A stretch of 64,000 nucleotides of DNA from Dryocola boscaweniae (lineage in GTDB: Bacteria; Pseudomonadota; Gammaproteobacteria; Enterobacterales; Enterobacteriaceae), in assembly GCF_025215095.1 (NCBI RefSeq), contig NZ_JALHAP010000070.1:1-64000 (forward strand), read 5' to 3'. Shown here piece after piece: positions 1 through 9,089 of the stretch. The notes below the pieces were generated by a model. That model was not told the DNA's origin. It ran no database searches and was given only the letters and a program-made list of their open reading frames with translations. Made by a program: the position numbers and the translations under genes. How positions within the stretch are numbered: position 1 is the first letter of the stretch; each line of letters opens with the position of its first letter.

Positions 1-59
1 TGTACCCGAAGGTACTGAGATATCAATCCTGCGAGTGCCCACACAGATTGTCTGATAAA

Positions 60-72
60 TTGTTAAAGAGCA
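60..72 (-). promoter_or_regulatory. rrn leader boxA antitermination site
   Basis: On the minus strand the sequence reads TGCTCTTTAACAA, the conserved boxA of enterobacterial rRNA leaders. It lies downstream of the P2 promoter and upstream of where 16S rRNA would begin, which is outside the window to the left. Nus factors load here to make rRNA transcription resistant to termination. Confidence 0.9.
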
Positions 73-111
73 GTGCAATCAGCGGCTAAGCCTGCTGTTG
101 CGAGGTGGCGT

Positions 112-139
112 ATATTACGCTTTCCTCCTGCAGAGTCAA
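112..139 (-). promoter_or_regulatory. rRNA operon promoter P2
   Basis: On the minus strand a -35 box TTGACT (134-139) and a -10 box TAATAT (112-117) are separated by 16 bp. The layout and sequence match rrn P2 promoters. It would drive an rRNA operon reading leftward out of the window; none of the 16S gene is present. Confidence 0.9.
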
Positions 140-209
140 GCGTTTATTTTCGCTTTCGTCCGCCTGACGGGCCGGTTTGTAAGCCGTTGTGCCGTGTCAG
201 TGGAGGCGC

Positions 210-237
210 AGTATAGGGATTTTTCGGAAGCTGACAA
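210..237 (-). promoter_or_regulatory. rRNA operon promoter P1
   Basis: On the minus strand TTGTCA (232-237) and TATACT (210-215) are 16 bp apart, followed by a GC-rich discriminator (GCGCC) typical of ppGpp/DksA-sensitive rrn P1 promoters. AT-rich sequence at about 240-260 fits an UP element. P1 lies about 100 bp upstream of P2. Confidence 0.9.
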
Positions 238-292
238 CCCCTATTTTCAAAATAATTTCCAACCGCGCATTTTTTAATCGCAAAGCCGATTT

Positions 293-853
293 TTAGCGCG
301 TTTTAATCGCTTTTGGCAGGTCTGCAAGGCTATTAATGACCAGATCGGCTGCCGCTTCGCCTTCTGCTGTTACAGGCTTACCGCTACGCACCAGCACTTT
401 TGTCCCCACTTTTGCCGCCGCCGCCGCCTGCATGTCTTCTAATTTGTCGCCAACCATATAAGAAGCGGCCATATCAATGTGCAAATACTCAGCGGCGGAT
501 AACAACATGCCCGGTTGCGGCTTGCGACAATCGCAGCTCTGACGAAACTCTTCTACTACTGCTTGCGGATGGTGAGGACAATAATAGATACCATCGAGAT
601 CTACACCACGGTCAGCCAGGGACCAGTCCATCCATTCGGTCAGATTCTCAAAATCATCTTCTGTGAACATGCCGCGGGCAATCCCCGACTGGTTGGTGAC
701 CAGCACCAGCGCATAGCCCATGTCTTTTAATTCACGCATGGCGTCGATTACGCCGTCGATAAACTCAAACTGGTCGACTTCATGAACGTAGCCATGATCA
801 ACATTAATAGTGCCATCGCGGTCGAGAAAAATAGCGGGAACTGACTGTGCCAC
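293..853 (-). CDS. gmhB: D-glycero-beta-D-manno-heptose 1,7-bisphosphate 7-phosphatase
   Basis: Removes the C7 phosphate of heptose bisphosphate in the ADP-heptose pathway that supplies the LPS inner core; a cytosolic HAD-superfamily enzyme. The N-terminal FLDRDGTIN carries the nucleophile and acid/base aspartates, and a CPHH...CDCRKP stretch gives the zinc-binding Cys/His cluster. The protein has 186 residues against about 191 in K-12, the difference being at the C terminus. The start is GTG at 851-853, preceded by AGGAG, as in E. coli. It reads toward the rrn promoters and is divergent from metN. Identification is firm. Confidence 0.97.
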   Translation of the reverse strand: MAQSVPAIFLDRDGTINVDHGYVHEVDQFEFIDGVIDAMRELKDMGYALVLVTNQSGIARGMFTEDDFENLTEWMDWSLADRGVDLDGIYYCPHHPQAVVEEFRQSCDCRKPQPGMLLSAAEYLHIDMAASYMVGDKLEDMQAAAAAKVGTKVLVRSGKPVTAEGEAAADLVINSLADLPKAIKTR

Positions 854-933
854 CTGGGAACTCCTGATAATGGATATTTACATCTAGTATCGCATGATTT
901 AACGCGCTGGAGAGAACAGACATCACGCCCTCA

Positions 934-964
934 TTGATTTAGACGTCTGGATGCCTTAACATCC
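934..964 (+). promoter_or_regulatory. metNIQ promoter with MetJ operator
   Basis: TTGATT (934-939) and TAACAT (957-962) are 17 bp apart. Three adjacent 8-bp met boxes overlap this promoter: AGACGTCT (941-948, a perfect consensus), GGATGCCT (949-956) and TAACATCC (957-964). MetJ with S-adenosylmethionine is known to repress met genes at such tandem boxes, so methionine repression of metNIQ is expected. Confidence 0.85.
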
Positions 965-1041
965 ATATTGATGACGGTCATCGCCCGTTATCGGCAGTAG
1001 AAAATGCCACGGCTAACTCTTATACGATAATAAATAACCTA

Positions 1042-2073
1042 ATGATTAAACTTTCAAACATCACCAAAGTGTTTCAGCAAGGGAACCGCACCATACAGGC
1101 GTTGAATAACGTCAGTCTGCACGTTCCTGCTGGGCAAATTTATGGCGTGATTGGCGCATCCGGGGCGGGTAAAAGTACCCTGATCCGTTGTGTGAACCTG
1201 CTTGAACGTCCAACCCAGGGTTCCGTTTTGGTCGATGGCCAGGAACTGACGACGCTGTCTGAAGGTCAATTGACGAAAGCACGCCGCCAGATTGGCATGA
1301 TCTTCCAGCATTTTAATTTACTCTCTTCCCGTACAGTTTTCGGCAACGTTGCTTTACCGCTGGAGCTGGACAACGCCCCGCGCGAAGAAATTAAGCGCCG
1401 CGTAACCGAGCTTCTGGACCTCGTAGGCTTAAGTGAAAAGCATGATGTCTACCCGGCTAACCTTTCCGGCGGGCAGAAACAGCGTGTCGCTATTGCGCGT
1501 GCGCTTGCCAGCAATCCGAAAGTTCTGCTGTGCGATGAAGCCACCAGCGCGCTCGATCCGGCCACAACCCGTTCTATTCTTGAATTGCTGAAAGACATTA
1601 ACCGTCGCCTTGGCTTAACCATTCTTCTTATTACCCATGAAATGGATGTAGTGAAACGCATCTGCGACTGCGTAGCCGTTATCAGCGATGGCGAATTAAT
1701 AGAACAGGACACCGTAAGCGAAGTGTTCTCTCATCCGAAGACACCGCTTGCCCAGCAGTTTATTCAGTCCACGCTGCATCTGGATATTCCGGAAGATTAT
1801 GCTCAACGCCTGAGCGCTGAAAAACGCGATGAAGTCGTTCCTTTATTGCGTCTGGAATTTACCGGTCAGTCAGTTGACGCGCCGTTACTTTCCGAGACGG
1901 CTCGCACCTTTAATGTAAACAGCAACATTATTAGTGCGCAGATGGATTACGCCGGCGGCGTGAAGTTCGGCATCATGCTGTGCGAAATGCATGGGGAACA
2001 TCACAACACGGAAGCTGCCATCGCCTGGCTGCAAGAACAACATGTAAAAGTAGAGGTGCTGGGTTATGTCTGA
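1042..2073 (+). CDS. metN: Methionine ABC importer, ATP-binding subunit
   Basis: ATPase of the MetNIQ importer for L- and D-methionine, on the cytoplasmic face of the inner membrane. Visible motifs are Walker [10 protein letters not shown] (residues 38-46), the ABC signature LSGGQ (141-145) and Walker B VLLCDE (161-166). The C-terminal part, from about residue 265, matches the NIL/ACT-like domain through which methionine inhibits transport. Length is 343 residues, the same as K-12. The gene follows a MetJ operator, and its last 8 bases overlap metI, which suggests coupled translation. Confidence 0.98.
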   Translation: MIKLSNITKVFQQGNRTIQALNNVSLHVPAGQIYGVIGASGAGKSTLIRCVNLLERPTQGSVLVDGQELTTLSEGQLTKARRQIGMIFQHFNLLSSRTVFGNVALPLELDNAPREEIKRRVTELLDLVGLSEKHDVYPANLSGGQKQRVAIARALASNPKVLLCDEATSALDPATTRSILELLKDINRRLGLTILLITHEMDVVKRICDCVAVISDGELIEQDTVSEVFSHPKTPLAQQFIQSTLHLDIPEDYAQRLSAEKRDEVVPLLRLEFTGQSVDAPLLSETARTFNVNSNIISAQMDYAGGVKFGIMLCEMHGEHHNTEAAIAWLQEQHVKVEVLGYV

Positions 2074-2719
2074 GCCAATGATGTGGTTACTCCTTAAAGG
2101 AGTCTATGAAACGCTGGCGATGACCTTTGTGTCTGGCTTCTTTGGTTTTGTTCTCGGTCTGCCGGTGGGCGTGCTGCTTTATATCACTCGTCCGGGCCAG
2201 ATTAGCGCGAACGCGAAGCTCTACCGCGGCATGTCCGCGCTGGTAAATATCTTCCGTTCGATTCCTTTCATTATCTTGCTGGTATGGATGATTCCCTTCA
2301 CTCGTGCGATCGTCGGTACGTCCATTGGCCTGCAGGCGGCTATCGTGCCGCTGACCGTCGGTGCCGCGCCGTTCATCGCACGTATGGTGGAAAACGCGCT
2401 ATTGGAAATTCCATCAGGTCTGATTGAAGCCTCCCGCGCTATGGGCGCCACGCCTATGCAGATTATCCGCAAGGTACTATTGCCTGAAGCGCTACCGGGT
2501 CTGGTTAATGCCGCCACTATCACCTTAATCACGCTGGTAGGTTACTCTGCTATGGGCGGTGCGGTCGGCGCCGGCGGCTTAGGCCAGATTGGTTATCAGT
2601 ATGGTTATATCGGTTATAACGCTACCGTAATGAATACGGTATTAGTGTTATTGGTGGTATTGGTGTATCTAATTCAGCTATCTGGCGATCGTATCGTTCG
2701 GGCTGTGACTCACAAATAA
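2066..2719 (+). CDS. metI: Methionine ABC importer, permease subunit
   Basis: Inner-membrane permease of the MetNIQ importer, 217 residues with about five hydrophobic segments. The EAA loop that docks on MetN is visible in the middle ([20 protein letters not shown], about residues 128-147). The ATG lies inside the end of metN and is preceded by GAGGTG, so translation is probably coupled. metQ follows 44 bp downstream, completing the operon. Confidence 0.98.
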   Translation: MSEPMMWLLLKGVYETLAMTFVSGFFGFVLGLPVGVLLYITRPGQISANAKLYRGMSALVNIFRSIPFIILLVWMIPFTRAIVGTSIGLQAAIVPLTVGAAPFIARMVENALLEIPSGLIEASRAMGATPMQIIRKVLLPEALPGLVNAATITLITLVGYSAMGGAVGAGGLGQIGYQYGYIGYNATVMNTVLVLLVVLVYLIQLSGDRIVRAVTHK

Positions 2720-2763
2720 GACGTTCAACACAACATCGTTTTTTACTCAAGTAAGGAAGGGAT

Positions 2764-3579
2764 ATGTCTTTTAAATTTAAAACCTTTGCGGCAGTTGGTG
2801 CTTTGATTGGTTCACTGGCTCTGGTGGGTTGTGGTCAGGACGAAAAAGATCCGAACCATATTAAAGTTGGCGTTATTGTGGGTGCTGAGCAGCAGGTTGC
2901 TGAAGTCGCGCAGAAAGTTGCCAAAGAGAAGTATGGCCTCGACGTAGAACTGGTGACCTTCAACGATTACGTGCTGCCAAACGAAGCGCTGAGCAAAGGC
3001 GATATCGATGCTAACGCTTTCCAACACAAACCTTATCTCGATCAGCAGATTAAAGATCGCGGCTACAAGCTGGTTTCCGTGGGCAATACTTTCGTTTACC
3101 CAATTGCGGGCTACTCCAAAAAAATCAAATCTCTGGATGAGCTGCAAAATGGCGCGCAGGTAGCCCTGCCAAACGATCCAACTAACCTTGGCCGTTCTCT
3201 GCTGCTGCTGCAGAAACAGGGTCTGATCAAACTGAAAGACGGCGTTGGTCTGCTGCCAACCGTGCTGGATGTTACTGAGAATCCAAAAAACCTGAAACTG
3301 GTTGAGCTGGAAGCGCCTCAGTTGCCACGTTCCCTTGACGATGCTCAGATTGCACTGGCGGTAATCAACACCACTTATGCAAGCCAGATCGGCCTGACCC
3401 CGGCAAAAGACGGCATCTTTGTTGAGGATAAAGAATCCCCGTACGTAAACCTGATCGTTACTCGCGAAGATAATAAAGATGCAGAGAACGTGAAGAAATT
3501 CGTTGAGGCTTACCAGTCCGACGAAGTTTATGATGCGGCAAATAAAGTCTTCAACGGCGGCGCTGTTAAAGGCTGGTAA
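2764..3579 (+). CDS. metQ: Methionine-binding lipoprotein of the MetNIQ importer
   Basis: Substrate-binding lipoprotein that delivers methionine to MetI. The signal peptide ends in the lipobox L20-V-G-C23, so the mature protein is lipid-anchored in the periplasm. The 271-residue protein is typical of the NlpA/MetQ family. AAGGAAGG lies just upstream of the ATG. It is the last gene of the metNIQ operon and is followed by a hairpin terminator. The downstream rcsF appears to be a separate unit. Confidence 0.97.
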   Translation: MSFKFKTFAAVGALIGSLALVGCGQDEKDPNHIKVGVIVGAEQQVAEVAQKVAKEKYGLDVELVTFNDYVLPNEALSKGDIDANAFQHKPYLDQQIKDRGYKLVSVGNTFVYPIAGYSKKIKSLDELQNGAQVALPNDPTNLGRSLLLLQKQGLIKLKDGVGLLPTVLDVTENPKNLKLVELEAPQLPRSLDDAQIALAVINTTYASQIGLTPAKDGIFVEDKESPYVNLIVTREDNKDAENVKKFVEAYQSDEVYDAANKVFNGGAVKGW

Positions 3580-3614
3580 ATTTCCCTTTTGCAATTTTTA
3601 CGTAAATAATCTAA

Positions 3615-3641
3615 GGCGGGCTTATGCCCGTCTTGTTATTT
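3615..3641 (+). terminator. Rho-independent terminator after metQ
   Basis: Stem GGCGGGC (3615-3621) pairs with GCCCGTC (3626-3632), including one G-T pair, around a TTAT loop. It is followed by the T-rich tract TTGTTATTT. Confidence 0.8.
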
Positions 3642-3693
3642 GTGCAAGAGCTTGATTCAATATTCCCGATTTATCATTCATTGAGGAAAAATT

Positions 3694-4098
3694 ATGCGTG
3701 CTTTACCGATCTGTTTATTAGCAGTCATGTTGAGCGGCTGTTCTATGCTAAGCAGATCCCCCGTTGAACCCGTTCAAAGCACTGCAACGCCAGCAAAAGC
3801 TGAACCTGCTAAACCTAAGGCACCCCGCCCGGCTCCGGTAAAAATTTATACCAACGCCGAAGATTTAGTCGGCAAACCATTCCGCGATCTGGGTGAAGTC
3901 AGCGGCGAATCCTGCCAGGCAAGCAATCAGGACTCTCCTCCGAATATCCCAACCGCACGTAAGCGACTGCAGATTAACGCATCAAAAATGAAAGCGAACG
4001 CGGTTCTGTTACATAGCTGCGACGTCACCAGCGGTACGCCCGGTTGCTATCGTCAGGCGGTTTGCGTCGGTTCCGCGCTGAATGTTTCGGCGAAATGA
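3694..4098 (+). CDS. rcsF: Rcs phosphorelay outer-membrane stress-sensing lipoprotein
   Basis: Lipoprotein that senses envelope damage and activates the Rcs phosphorelay through IgaA; it also threads through BamA-porin complexes. The lipobox is L13-S-G-C16. A proline/alanine/lysine-rich linker (about residues 28-50) precedes a folded domain with four cysteines (ESCQ, HSCD, PGCY, AVCV) that form two disulfides in the family. Length is 134 residues, as in K-12. AGGAAA precedes the ATG. The TGA stop overlaps the trmO start (ATGA), indicating coupled translation. Confidence 0.97.
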   Translation: MRALPICLLAVMLSGCSMLSRSPVEPVQSTATPAKAEPAKPKAPRPAPVKIYTNAEDLVGKPFRDLGEVSGESCQASNQDSPPNIPTARKRLQINASKMKANAVLLHSCDVTSGTPGCYRQAVCVGSALNVSAK

Positions 4099-4802
4099 CA
4101 GCATTTTCTTTTGAACAAATTGGTGTAATTCGTTCCCCGTACAAAGAGAAGTTTGCCGTCCCGCGCCAGCCTGGTCTGGTGGCGGATGGAGGCGGCGAAC
4201 TTCATTTGCTGCCGCCTTTCAATCTGGCCGATGCCGTGCGTGGCCTCGAAGGCTTTAGCCATCTGTGGCTGCTATTTGTCTTCCATCAGACAATGGAAGG
4301 CGGCTGGCGGCCAACCGTGCGCCCTCCCCGCCTTGGCGGCAATGCCCGTATGGGCGTTTTTGCCACACGCTCAACCTTCCGCCCGAATCCAATCGGTATG
4401 TCGCTGGTTGAATTGAAAGGAATCCGCTGCGTGAAAAACCAGGTGATTCTGGATCTCGGCAGTCTGGATTTGGTTGATGGCACACCGATTGTGGACATCA
4501 AACCTTATCTCCCCTTTGCCGAGGCATTACCGGATGCCGTTGCGGGCTACGCCCAGAACGCCCCCGATGCCGATATGCCGGTTTATTTCACCAGGGATGT
4601 GCAACAGCAGTTCGCGCGACTCGATAATGCCTACCCAAATATTGCGCGCTTTATTCAACAAGTGTTAGCCCAGGACCCTCGTCCAGCCTATCGTAAAGGC
4701 GAAGTTGCGGGCAAAACCTATGCCGTAGCGCTGCTTGATTTTAATGTACGCTGGCGCGTTACAGAGCAGGGTTCTGAAGTGTTTGCCGTCGAAGAGCGCT
4801 AA
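4095..4802 (+). CDS. trmO: tRNA (adenine(37)-N6)-methyltransferase TrmO
   Basis: SAM-dependent enzyme that N6-methylates t6A37 in tRNA-Thr (formerly yaeB/tsaA). The protein has 235 residues and shows the family motif RTTFR-like ATRSTFRPNPIG and the N-terminal IGVIRSPYKEKF. I place the start at the ATG that overlaps the rcsF stop, because this gives the K-12 length and N terminus. A longer in-frame reading from 4044 would only add sequence translated inside rcsF. Confidence 0.95.
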   Translation: MTAFSFEQIGVIRSPYKEKFAVPRQPGLVADGGGELHLLPPFNLADAVRGLEGFSHLWLLFVFHQTMEGGWRPTVRPPRLGGNARMGVFATRSTFRPNPIGMSLVELKGIRCVKNQVILDLGSLDLVDGTPIVDIKPYLPFAEALPDAVAGYAQNAPDADMPVYFTRDVQQQFARLDNAYPNIARFIQQVLAQDPRPAYRKGEVAGKTYAVALLDFNVRWRVTEQGSEVFAVEER

Positions 4803-4819
4803 TTTATCACCCCTCTCTT

Positions 4820-4846
4820 TTGACATCCCTGCCACACTGGTAAACT
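4820..4846 (+). promoter_or_regulatory. Probable proS promoter
   Basis: A perfect -35 TTGACA (4820-4825) precedes TAAACT (4841-4846), with a short 15-bp spacer; ACTAAA at 4844-4849 would give 18 bp. It lies about 70 bp upstream of the proS start. The -35 is convincing but the exact -10 is uncertain. Confidence 0.5.
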
Positions 4847-4913
4847 AAACCACTTTTTTGAAGCAGGCTGCCTTGCAGCCGGTTATCAGCCGTTCAAATG
4901 GAACCGTAACAAC

Positions 4914-6632
4914 ATGCGTACTAGCCAATATCTGCTCTCCACTCTGAAGGAGACACCTGCCGACGCCGAAGTCATCAGCCATCAACTGATGCTGCGCGCC
5001 GGGATGATCCGCAAACTCGCCTCCGGTTTATACACCTGGTTGCCGACCGGTTTGCGCGTCCTGAAAAAAGTCGAAAATATCGTGCGTGAAGAGATGAACA
5101 ACGCCGGTGCAATCGAAGTCTGTATGCCCGTTGTTCAGCCCGCAGATTTGTGGCAGGAGAGCGGCCGTTGGGACCAGTATGGCCCGGAGTTGCTGCGTTT
5201 TGTCGATCGTGGCGATCGTCCGTTTGTTCTCGGCCCAACCCACGAAGAGGTCATTACCGATCTGATTCGTAACGAGCTGAGCTCTTACAAACAACTGCCG
5301 CTGAACTTCTTCCAGATCCAAACCAAATTCCGTGACGAAGTGCGCCCACGTTTCGGCGTTATGCGTTCCCGCGAATTCCTGATGAAAGACGCCTATTCTT
5401 TCCATACAACCCAGGAATCCCTGCAGGAAACTTACGATGCGATGTATCAGGCCTACAGCAAAATCTTCACCCGTATGGGTCTGGATTTCCGTGCTGTTGA
5501 AGCTGATACCGGCTCCATCGGCGGCAGCGCTTCCCATGAGTTCCAGGTGCTGGCTCTAAGCGGCGAAGATGATGTGATTTTCTCTACAGAATCAGATTAC
5601 GCAGCTAATATCGAATTCGCTGAAGCTGTAGCGCCGGCTGGCGGTCGTGCCGCGCCAACGGTAGAAATGACGCAGATAGACACCCCGAATGCGAAAACCA
5701 TTGCTGACCTGGTAGAACAGTTCAATCTTCCGATTGAGAAAACCGTGAAAACTCTGCTGGTCAAAGCGACCGAAGGCAGCGCTTATCCGCTGGTCGCTCT
5801 GCTGGTTCGCGGCGATCATGAACTGAACGAAGTGAAAGCAGAGAAACTGCCGCAGGTTGCAAGCCCGCTGACTTTCGCCACCGAAGCAGAAATCCGCGCC
5901 GTAGTTAACGCAGGCCCAGGTTCTCTTGGCCCGGTAAACCTGCCAATCCCGGTAGTCATTGACCGCACCGTAGCGGCAATGAGCGATTTCGCCGCTGGCG
6001 CAAACATCGATGACAAACACTTTGTGGGTATCAACTGGGAGCGCGATGTCGCTCTGCCGCAGGTTGCGGATATCCGTAACGTGGTGGAAGGCGATCCAAG
6101 CCCGGATGGCAAAGGCACGCTGCTGATTAAACGCGGAATCGAAGTAGGTCACATCTTCCAGCTTGGTACTAAATATTCTGAAGCGATGAAAGCTTCCGTG
6201 CAGGGCGAGGATGGTCGTAACCAGACGCTGACCATGGGCTGTTACGGTATCGGTGTTACACGAGTTGTGGCTGCGGCAATTGAGCAGAACAACGACGAAC
6301 GCGGCATTCTGTGGCCAGATGCGATTGCGCCTTTCCAGGTCGCTATCCTGCCAATGAATATGCATAAATCTTTCCGCGTGAAAGAGCTGGCGGAAGAGCT
6401 TTACTCTACTCTGCGCGCCAAAGGCATTGACGTGCTGATGGATGACCGTAAAGAGCGCCCGGGCGTCATGTTTGCGGATATGGAGCTGATCGGCGTTCCG
6501 CATACGGTAGTTATCGGCGATCGCAACCTTGATAGCGAAGAAGTCGAATACAAAAACCGCCGCGTCGGTGAAAAGCAGATGATTAAAACCGGTGAAATCA
6601 TTGATTTCTTACTGAGTCAGATCCAGCGCTAA
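4914..6632 (+). CDS. proS: Prolyl-tRNA synthetase
   Basis: Charges tRNA-Pro with proline; a class II aminoacyl-tRNA synthetase of the bacterial type. The motif 2 region ([17 protein letters not shown], about residues 140-156) and motif 3 (GCYGIGVTR) are present. Between them, at about residues 225-405, lies the YbaK-like insertion domain that hydrolyses mischarged Ala-tRNA-Pro. The C-terminal anticodon-binding domain follows. Length is 572 residues, as in K-12. It ends at a terminator shared with the convergent nlpE; in K-12 yaeF lies between these two genes and it is absent here. Confidence 0.98.
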   Translation: MRTSQYLLSTLKETPADAEVISHQLMLRAGMIRKLASGLYTWLPTGLRVLKKVENIVREEMNNAGAIEVCMPVVQPADLWQESGRWDQYGPELLRFVDRGDRPFVLGPTHEEVITDLIRNELSSYKQLPLNFFQIQTKFRDEVRPRFGVMRSREFLMKDAYSFHTTQESLQETYDAMYQAYSKIFTRMGLDFRAVEADTGSIGGSASHEFQVLALSGEDDVIFSTESDYAANIEFAEAVAPAGGRAAPTVEMTQIDTPNAKTIADLVEQFNLPIEKTVKTLLVKATEGSAYPLVALLVRGDHELNEVKAEKLPQVASPLTFATEAEIRAVVNAGPGSLGPVNLPIPVVIDRTVAAMSDFAAGANIDDKHFVGINWERDVALPQVADIRNVVEGDPSPDGKGTLLIKRGIEVGHIFQLGTKYSEAMKASVQGEDGRNQTLTMGCYGIGVTRVVAAAIEQNNDERGILWPDAIAPFQVAILPMNMHKSFRVKELAEELYSTLRAKGIDVLMDDRKERPGVMFADMELIGVPHTVVIGDRNLDSEEVEYKNRRVGEKQMIKTGEIIDFLLSQIQR

Positions 6633-6650
6633 TTTTACCTAAACGCATAA

Positions 6651-6678
6651 AAATGCCCTGCTTTGCAGGGCATTTTTT
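6651..6678. terminator. Bidirectional terminator between proS and nlpE
   Basis: A perfect 11-bp stem AAATGCCCTGC / GCAGGGCATTT (6651-6661 and 6665-6675) has a TTT loop. It has a T run on the plus strand and, reading the other strand, a T run from the upstream A tract. It can therefore serve proS and the convergent nlpE, whose stop codon lies at 6680. Confidence 0.9.
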
Positions 6679-6679
6679 A

Positions 6680-7375
6680 TCAGTTGGAACAGTCTTTACC
6701 TGATTCGAACTTCGCTGATTTATCCGCCACCAGCGTTTTTTGCAGCTCGCCGCTGTCTGGAGAAGCCTGCAGCGTAAAGTGCGCTTCAATCTTCAGCAGC
6801 ACCGGCTGCATGTCTTTGCCGCGAGCGGCAGCATAGCCACGCTCCAGTTCGGCATTACTGGCGACGGCGAAGGTGCGGCCGGTTGCGCAATCCTGGAAAA
6901 TCGCCGCGTCTGCCATGTATTTATACATGCCCTTCATCGCCATTGGCGTAGCGGGAAGCGCGTCGTTTGTTGGTTTCAGCGTATAGTTGAACTGCGACTC
7001 GACCGGGTTTCCTTCGCGGTCGAGCATCTCAAGCCCGTCGCCTTTTGGGCGAAAATAAAGTTTCTCGCCGTCGCTTTCTGTCAGCACCAGCTTATCGGCC
7101 GTACGTGCCCAGGAGCCATAAGAAGCAAAGACCGACGGTGAGTTCGCGCTCAGGTAGCGCTGATTCATTACCCATGTACCGTCTTTCTCAAGGAATAACG
7201 ATGTTTCGATGCCTTCGCAATCTGCACAAGGCAGCACGCCCTTGTAGCTCTGCTGCATCGGTTTTAATTCCGCTGCCTGCGTAGGCTGCAGCGTCTGCAC
7301 TTCAGCGCGATTGTTACACCCAAAAAGGGCAAAAAGGCTGCAAATCGCCCCTGCTGATAATAAAAGTTTCTTCAC
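6680..7375 (-). CDS. nlpE: Copper/envelope-stress lipoprotein NlpE
   Basis: Outer-membrane lipoprotein that activates the Cpx envelope stress response on surface adhesion or lipoprotein sorting defects (also called CutF). The lipobox is L17-F-G-C20. The N-terminal domain carries the redox motif C50-A-D-C53. Two further cysteines near the C terminus (FQDC, KDC) match the disulfide of the second domain. Length is 231 residues against 236 in K-12. It lies 37 bp after arfB on the same strand. Confidence 0.95.
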   Translation of the reverse strand: MKKLLLSAGAICSLFALFGCNNRAEVQTLQPTQAAELKPMQQSYKGVLPCADCEGIETSLFLEKDGTWVMNQRYLSANSPSVFASYGSWARTADKLVLTESDGEKLYFRPKGDGLEMLDREGNPVESQFNYTLKPTNDALPATPMAMKGMYKYMADAAIFQDCATGRTFAVASNAELERGYAAARGKDMQPVLLKIEAHFTLQASPDSGELQKTLVADKSAKFESGKDCSN

Positions 7376-7412
7376 CGTCTGTTCCTTATGCTGGTTAACT
7401 TTGCACCCTTTC

Positions 7413-7832
7413 TTACTCAGGGCGACGGACCTTTCCGCGTAGCGATTTCGTTGTGGATTTCTGTGCTTTTGACGCCAGACGACGCTCTTTTGAAGCTCGC
7501 GTCGGTCTGGTTGCCCGGCGGCTTTTTTGCTCAGCGGTTAATTCTTTAATCAAGGAGACTAAACGTGCAACGGCAGCTTCACGGTTCATCTCCTGGCTGC
7601 GGTATTCCTGCGCCTTTATTACCACCACGCCATCGGGCGTTATCAGATGATGGCTCGCCGCAAGTAGCCGCTCCTTGTAATATTCTGGCAAGCTGGAAGC
7701 CCGGATGTCAAAACGCAGGTGAATAGCCGTTGAGGTTTTATTCACATGCTGGCCACCCGCGCCCTGCGCCCGAATCGCTGTAATCGTCACTTCTTGATCG
7801 GGTATGTCAACCGATCGGGAAAGGCTAATCAT
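7413..7832 (-). CDS. arfB: Peptidyl-tRNA hydrolase / ribosome rescue factor ArfB
   Basis: Codon-independent release factor that frees ribosomes stalled on mRNA lacking a stop codon (formerly yaeJ). The catalytic GGQ motif is at residues 26-28, and a long basic C-terminal tail (rich in R and K) fits the segment that enters the empty mRNA channel. I choose the ATG at 7830-7832, which overlaps the yaeQ stop (ATGA) and gives 139 residues, close to the 140 of K-12. A GTG five codons upstream is possible but lies inside yaeQ. No strong ribosome site is visible, which fits coupling to yaeQ. Confidence 0.95.
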   Translation of the reverse strand: MISLSRSVDIPDQEVTITAIRAQGAGGQHVNKTSTAIHLRFDIRASSLPEYYKERLLAASHHLITPDGVVVIKAQEYRSQEMNREAAVARLVSLIKELTAEQKSRRATRPTRASKERRLASKAQKSTTKSLRGKVRRPE

Positions 7833-8374
7833 GAATGGCGAAGCCACGCGGTAAAGTGAATTTCAACGTTGTTTTCAGCATCCGACAGCCAGATTGCGCC
7901 ATCCTGAATGGTTGCCTGCAAATTCATGCTGCGGGTACCGAATTCGCTTAACTTAGCCAGTTGCTCATCGTCCAGATACCAGATGCTGAGGTTTTTAAAC
8001 TGGCTCAGTTTGTTCTGATTTTGCTGCCACCAGATCTGGGCTGCACGACTATTGTAGGTAAACAGCGCGACTTCCGCAGACTGGCTGCAGGCTTTTTTCA
8101 CCCGACGCTCTTCGGGCAGACCCAGTTCAATCCACAGGTCGATGCCCAGATGATCGTTGCGCTGCCAAACTTCAGGCTCTTCTTCCGCGCTCAGACCGCG
8201 GGTAAATTGCAAACGCTCGTCCGCATATTTAATCCACGCCAGTAAGCGTAGCATCATACGTTCTTGCGTTTCAGAAGGATGGCGCGCAAGCGTCAGGTTG
8301 CTGTCCAGGAATTTATTGCGATCGAGATCGGCAACATTCACCATCGCTTTATAGATCGTCGCTTTTAACGCCAT
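7829..8374 (-). CDS. yaeQ: YaeQ family protein
   Basis: A conserved 181-residue protein with a PD-(D/E)XK nuclease-like fold known from the family; its cellular role is not established. The start is ATG at 8372-8374, preceded by GGAGAAG; the adjacent GTG one codon upstream is rejected because K-12 begins [10 protein letters not shown]. The same sequence begins the product here. It is the first gene of a leftward group with arfB (overlapping) and nlpE. Confidence 0.92.
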   Translation of the reverse strand: MALKATIYKAMVNVADLDRNKFLDSNLTLARHPSETQERMMLRLLAWIKYADERLQFTRGLSAEEEPEVWQRNDHLGIDLWIELGLPEERRVKKACSQSAEVALFTYNSRAAQIWWQQNQNKLSQFKNLSIWYLDDEQLAKLSEFGTRSMNLQATIQDGAIWLSDAENNVEIHFTAWLRHS

Positions 8375-8402
8375 CACACTTCTCCAGATTTATTTGGCGC
8401 TC

Positions 8403-8408
8403 ATTGTA
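8403..8408 (-). promoter_or_regulatory. Possible -10 of the yaeQ promoter
   Basis: On the minus strand TACAAT lies about 30 bp upstream of the yaeQ start. The matching -35 region is poor, so only the -10 is proposed. Confidence 0.35.
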
Positions 8409-8484
8409 ACGAAAACCTCGCTAAAACGCTGTTATGTATTCACAAGGGCAGCTATTCACACTGCTGATATCGGTTTCATGCCTG

Positions 8485-8493
8485 TGGTATAGT
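8485..8493 (+). promoter_or_regulatory. Extended -10 promoter for yaeP-rof
   Basis: TGGTATAGT combines a TGN extension with a near-consensus -10 (TATAGT, 8488-8493), about 85 bp before yaeP. No good -35 stands 17 bp upstream, as is usual for extended -10 promoters. Confidence 0.5.
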
Positions 8494-8577
8494 CACCTTG
8501 CTAAACAGAGTTTATCTTCGTAGGCTTAAGTTCCATCCACAATTAAGTCTGAAGTCGAGACTCTGACAGGAGGGCAT

Positions 8578-8778
8578 GTGGAAAAGTATTGTGAACTGGT
8601 TCGACAACGCTACGCGGAGATCGCGAGCGGGGATTTAGGTTACATTCCGGATGCATTAGGTTGCGTTCTGAAGGCGCTGGATGAGGTGGCCGATAACGAA
8701 GCACTGCCAGAATCAATCAGGGAACAGGCGGCGTATGCTGCCGCGAACTTACTGGTGAGCGATTATGTCTTTGAATGA
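8578..8778 (+). CDS. yaeP: Small conserved protein YaeP
   Basis: A 66-residue protein of the UPF0253 family with no established function. It starts with GTG at 8578, preceded by the strong ribosome site AGGAGGG. Sequence and length match K-12 YaeP closely. Its end overlaps the start of rof by 14 bases, so the two are likely co-translated. Confidence 0.92.
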   Translation: MEKYCELVRQRYAEIASGDLGYIPDALGCVLKALDEVADNEALPESIREQAAYAAANLLVSDYVFE

Positions 8779-9025
8779 TGCCTATCAACCCATCAATTGT
8801 GATGACTATGACAATCTCGAGCTCGCCTGCCAGCATCACTTGTTACTGACGCTGGAACTAAAGAGCGGAGAGGTTTTGAAAGCGAAAGCAAGCGACCTTG
8901 TGTCTCGTAAAAACGTCGAATATTTGATTATTGATGATGCGGGGAGCACGCGCGAAGTTCGCCTCGATAAAATCACCAGCTTCAGTCATCCTGAAATTGG
9001 AACCGTCGTCGTTAGCGAAGAATAG
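8765..9025 (+). CDS. rof: Rho-binding antiterminator Rof
   Basis: Small Sm-fold protein known to bind Rho and inhibit Rho-dependent termination (formerly yaeO). The 86-residue product has the conserved [18 protein letters not shown]-terminal segment and the [13 protein letters not shown]-terminal segment. The ATG lies within yaeP. It is two residues longer than K-12 Rof at the N terminus. The gene is followed by a strong terminator and faces the cytochrome gene. Confidence 0.95.
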   Translation: MSLNDAYQPINCDDYDNLELACQHHLLLTLELKSGEVLKAKASDLVSRKNVEYLIIDDAGSTREVRLDKITSFSHPEIGTVVVSEE

Positions 9026-9061
9026 CGGTTAGCGAATCCTGACGCGATAAATGCAAATAAG

Positions 9062-9089
9062 CGGGCAGCCAGTGGCTGCCCGTTTTTTT
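9062..9089 (+). terminator. Rho-independent terminator after rof
   Basis: A perfect 9-bp stem CGGGCAGCC / GGCTGCCCG (9062-9070, 9074-9082) has an AGT loop and is followed by seven T residues. The stop codon of the convergent cytochrome gene overlaps the T run. Confidence 0.93.

Noticed and set aside
1..59. Start of 16S rRNA
   Set aside because: This is still leader sequence downstream of boxA; the conserved 16S 5' end does not appear before the window edge.
2812..3594. 260-codon open frame antisense to metQ
   Set aside because: It is the shadow of a high-quality metQ gene on the opposite strand; it has no ribosome site and no recognisable domain.
5592..6503. 303-codon open frame antisense to proS
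   Set aside because: proS is full length and unambiguous in this interval. The antisense product is a low-complexity H/R/Q-rich translation typical of shadows.
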